Shown piece after piece: positions 58,518 through 60,849 of a DNA stretch of 60,849 bases. Each line of letters starts with the position of its first letter. Positions within the stretch are counted from its first letter, which is position 1. Origin of the DNA: Bordetella parapertussis (GTDB taxonomy: Bacteria; Pseudomonadota; Gammaproteobacteria; Burkholderiales; SG8-39); assembly GCA_945861875.1 (NCBI GenBank), contig CAMAWC010000011.1, positions 1-60,849 of the forward strand, in the 5' to 3' direction. Made by a program: the position numbers and the translations under genes. The notes under the pieces were generated by a model that saw nothing but the letters and a program-made list of their open reading frames with translations, did no database searches and had not been told where the DNA came from.

Positions 58518-59582
58518 CTACCCGATCCTGTCGGCGACCACTTTGGCAAACGCCTTGGTGCCCAGCCTTCCACCCAGATCAGGCGTGCGACTGTCCTTGT
58601 CCTGCAACACCGCGTCTATCGCGCCCTCAACAGCGGCCGCCGCCTTGAGCAAGGCGTCTGATTTGTGATGCCGTCCCATCCACTCAAGCATCATCGCCGC
58701 CGACAGAATCAGCGAGGTCGGGTTGGCCTTGTCCTGTCCGGCAATGTCGGGCGCCGAGCCGTGCTGCGCCTGTGCCACGCACAGCTTGTCGCCTGCGTTG
58801 GTCGAACCGGCAAGGCCGAGGCTGCCCGATAGCTCGGAGGCCTCATCTGAGAGGATATCGCCGAACATGTTAGTGGTGACTATGACGTCAAAGCGCATCG
58901 GGTCGCGCAGGATCAGCGCCGCCATGGCATCGACGATGACCTCCTCAAGCTGCACGTCCGGAAACTCCTTCGCCACCTTGCGCACTTCACGCAAGAACAA
59001 CCCGTCGGAGATTTTCAGCACGTTGGCCTTGTGCACCGCCGTGACTTTTTTGCGCCGTCCCGGCGCCTGTGCCGCCTCGAAAGCGCGGCGCGCAATGCGT
59101 TCGCAGCATTTGGCGGTGATGCGCCGCACCGCCATGGCCATGTCCTCGGTCGGCATGAACTCGCCTATGCCCATGTGCATGTTGCGGTCGGCGTAAAAAC
59201 CCTCGGTGCATTCGCGAAAAATGATCATGTCCACCGGCTTGCCGGTTAGGCCGACGCCAAGGCGCGACTTGGCCGGCCGGATGTTGGCGTAAAGGTCCAG
59301 TTGCACCCTGAACGCCGCCGACGGGTTGATGCCGCCCTTGTCGCGACTTGGGTAATCGAGGTGCGACACCGGGCCGAGGATCACGCCGGCACATTGCTGC
59401 GCCACTTCGAGAATGCGCGAAGGCATGGTCGTGCCTTCCTTTTTCAGCGCGGCAAAACCGATCTGGTCGTGCTTCCACTCCAGGCCGAGGCAGAATTTGG
59501 CGTTGACGCGGTCGAGCACGGCGAGGGTGGCCGCGGTGATTTCCGGGCCGATGCCGTCACCGGGCAAAACAAGCACTTGCAT
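58518..59582 (-). CDS. Isocitrate/isopropylmalate/tartrate dehydrogenase family protein
   Basis: A 354-residue beta-decarboxylating hydroxyacid dehydrogenase. It starts LVLPGDGIGPEITAATL, has the substrate arginines near LDLYANIRPAKSR and MIIFRECTEGFY, lysine in VTAVHKANVLKISDG, metal aspartates in VTTNMFGDILSDEASEL, and the NAD motif HGSAPDIAGQDKANPTSLI. It oxidises and usually decarboxylates a malate-like acid. As the first gene of the minus-strand catabolic run it faces the class II aldolase gene across a 187-bp divergent region likely to hold both promoters. Confidence 0.93.
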   Translation of the reverse strand: MQVLVLPGDGIGPEITAATLAVLDRVNAKFCLGLEWKHDQIGFAALKKEGTTMPSRILEVAQQCAGVILGPVSHLDYPSRDKGGINPSAAFRVQLDLYANIRPAKSRLGVGLTGKPVDMIIFRECTEGFYADRNMHMGIGEFMPTEDMAMAVRRITAKCCERIARRAFEAAQAPGRRKKVTAVHKANVLKISDGLFLREVRKVAKEFPDVQLEEVIVDAMAALILRDPMRFDVIVTTNMFGDILSDEASELSGSLGLAGSTNAGDKLCVAQAQHGSAPDIAGQDKANPTSLILSAAMMLEWMGRHHKSDALLKAAAAVEGAIDAVLQDKDSRTPDLGGRLGTKAFAKVVADRIG

Positions 59583-59769
59583 TAACTTCTCCTGAGAGCG
59601 GTTGCACGCCGCCGCGCCCGCATCGGGGCGGCACCGGCTGACGTGCGTCGTGTTTATGTGCGTTTCTTTTTATGGCAGACTTTGGCCGCGTAGCTTAACA
59701 GGCTGGCGCGAAGTTTGAGCAGAACGCGAACGCCCGGACGGGCGCGCAGACATCCCCTCATGGATCCCG

Positions 59770-60558
59770 ATGAACTACACCACCGCATTCAAGTCGGTTC
59801 GCGATGAAGTCAGCGCCGAGGAATGGCAGGCGCGCCTGGAACTCGCCGCCTGCTACCGCCTGGTCGATCGCTTTGACATGACCGACCTCATCTACAACCA
59901 CATCACCCTGCGCATCCCCGGCACCGACCATTTGCTGATCAACCTTTACGGCCTGTTGTACAAGGAGATCACCGCGTCGAGCCTGGCAAAAATCGACCTT
60001 GCGGGGAATATTTTGTGGAAACCGGATACCGATTACGGCATCAACCGCTCGGGCTTTGTCATCCACGGCTGCATCCACGAGGCGCGTGAGGACGTGAAGT
60101 GCATCATCCACACCCACACCCGCGCCGGCATGGCGGTGTCGGCGATGCAATGCGGCCTGCTGACGCTGACCCAGACCGGCATTCGCTTTGTCGACCATAT
60201 CGGCTATCACGACTATGAAGGCCCGGCCATAGACCTCGCCGAGCGCGTGCGCCTGGTCGAGCACCTCGGCGCGCACAATGCGCTGATCCTGCGCAACCAC
60301 GGCCTGCTCACCTGCGGACCGAGCGCGGGAGAGGCATTCAACATGCTCTACAACCTGGAGCTCGCCTGTCGCACGCAAGTGGACGCGATGGCCGCCGGCA
60401 CCGAGCTGACCGTGCCATCAGCCGAAGTGCTGGCCAAGACCGCCAATCTTTACCAACCCGGCGTGCGCCGCCCCTACGGCGTACTGGAGTGGCACGCCAT
60501 GCTGCGGCTGCTTGAAGCCGAGGCAGGGCAGTCGGGTTTCCCGCCTTACTGGCATTGA
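59770..60558 (+). CDS. Class II aldolase/adducin family protein
   Basis: A 262-residue zinc-dependent aldolase-fold protein. Metal histidines are in CIIHTHTRAGMAVSAM and the third in ALILRNHGLLTCGPSAGEAF; YNHITLRIPGTDHLLIN is the family's N-terminal substrate segment. The C-terminal RRPYGVLEWHAMLRLL is typical of the long betaproteobacterial branch. It could cleave or decarboxylate a sugar-acid or hydroxy-acid intermediate. It is divergent from the isopropylmalate-type dehydrogenase and followed by a palindrome. Confidence 0.93.
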   Translation: MNYTTAFKSVRDEVSAEEWQARLELAACYRLVDRFDMTDLIYNHITLRIPGTDHLLINLYGLLYKEITASSLAKIDLAGNILWKPDTDYGINRSGFVIHGCIHEAREDVKCIIHTHTRAGMAVSAMQCGLLTLTQTGIRFVDHIGYHDYEGPAIDLAERVRLVEHLGAHNALILRNHGLLTCGPSAGEAFNMLYNLELACRTQVDAMAAGTELTVPSAEVLAKTANLYQPGVRRPYGVLEWHAMLRLLEAEAGQSGFPPYWH

Positions 60559-60576
60559 GCTTCATCCTGTCGATGA

Positions 60577-60609
60577 CTGAAAAGCCACGACTGGCGCAGT
60601 TTTCCAGCC
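60577..60609. repeat. 35-bp interspersed palindrome, copy 5
   Basis: CTGAAAAGCC and AGTTTTCCAGCC flank ACGACTGGCGC, nearly the copy at 27478. It lies 19 bp after the class II aldolase stop. Confidence 0.7.
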
Positions 60610-60750
60610 ATTTTGCCCATCATATATCAGGGCCCGGTTTGACTCAGATCAAGTAGCTTGCCGGCAAGAAGGAAGATAGTGATCCGCGACGGGCGCAATA
60701 GGCGATGCACCGCCGGCGCCCGCAAACCGAATCAATCCCGGGGTAAAAAA

Positions 60751-60849
60751 GTGACAACGCGCTGCACCAACACCACCGCCGGATATGGCTGGCTATCCAT
60801 CCTGCTCCACTGGCTGATGCTGGCGCTGATCGTAGCGGTCTATGCCAGC
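60751..60849 (+). CDS. Cytochrome b561, N-terminal part (runs off the window)
   Basis: The last 33 codons of the window, from a GTG preceded by GGGGT, encode AGYGWLSILLHWLMLALIVAVYAS. This is the first membrane helix of bacterial cytochrome b561, whose HW histidine binds heme b. The remaining helices lie outside. Such proteins move electrons in the inner membrane. Confidence 0.75.
   Translation, partial: MTTRCTNTTAGYGWLSILLHWLMLALIVAVYAS

Noticed and set aside
59683-59760. Possible tRNA-like stretch upstream of the class II aldolase
   Set aside because: It has GTAGCTTAAC-like bases but no acceptor stem or TψC arm can be folded.

Overview
The window is about 61 kb of GC-rich DNA (roughly 65% by eye) that most resembles a betaproteobacterium of the Burkholderiales/Rhodocyclales type. 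The pointers are six Bug/TctC-type extracytoplasmic solute receptors, a hybrid histidine kinase with the SHDLRQPLHAL-type H-box common in that group, an AmmeMemoRadiSam operon, Tcu-type tricarballylate genes and abundant CCATGG-centred intergenic repeats. No rRNA or tRNA was seen, so the taxon is an inference.

Layout. (1) 1-3415 is the tail of an integron gene-cassette array: six attC-like sites separate five complete cassettes plus the end of a sixth, all genes on the + strand and most of them toxin-antitoxin or toxin-antitoxin-like pairs; no integrase lies in the window. The array ends directly against a TfoX-N-domain gene. (2) 3.8-8.6 kb: an AmrB-AmrA fusion with AmrS, an MFS transporter, and an HtrA-like protein that has lost all three catalytic residues. 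(3) 8.8-14.3 kb: a minus-strand block of response regulator, B12-type radical SAM enzyme, alpha/beta hydrolase and hybrid histidine kinase. (4) 14.8-20.7 kb: an orphan CoxL-like molybdenum hydroxylase subunit, a membrane GGDEF cyclase, an SDR, a GIY-YIG protein and an FKBP. (5) 20.8-21.5 kb: a gene-free element of about 690 bp with long inverted arms. (6) 21.6-28.8 kb: fatty or aromatic acyl-CoA beta-oxidation (acyl-CoA synthetase, hydratase/dehydrogenase fusion, thiolase, SDR, thioesterase). (7) 28.8-41.4 kb: a decarboxylase/SBP-like protein, Bug receptors, a GMC oxidoreductase, an ABC importer, GST, RidA, an LVIVD propeller and a gentisate-dioxygenase-like bicupin, plausibly an aromatic-acid uptake and cleavage locus. 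(8) 41.6-59.6 kb: an M24-fold protein with a degenerate metal site, then a 17-kb run of minus-strand catabolic genes (TcuAB, two Ldh-family dehydrogenases, four Bug receptors, a LigI-like amidohydrolase, two HpaI-type aldolases, a D-2-hydroxyacid dehydrogenase, an SMP-30 protein, a split AtuA, an isopropylmalate-type dehydrogenase). (9) The right end holds a class II aldolase and the start of a cytochrome b561.

Regions 6-9 read as an uptake and degradation platform for carboxylic, hydroxy and aromatic acids: periplasmic receptors bind substrate, dehydrogenases and aldolases cleave hydroxy-acid intermediates, and CoA-dependent beta-oxidation finishes the job. Substrates cannot be named from sequence alone. 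The most unusual parts are the cassette array, the two-component/radical-SAM/hydrolase block, and several enzymes whose folds persist without their active sites.
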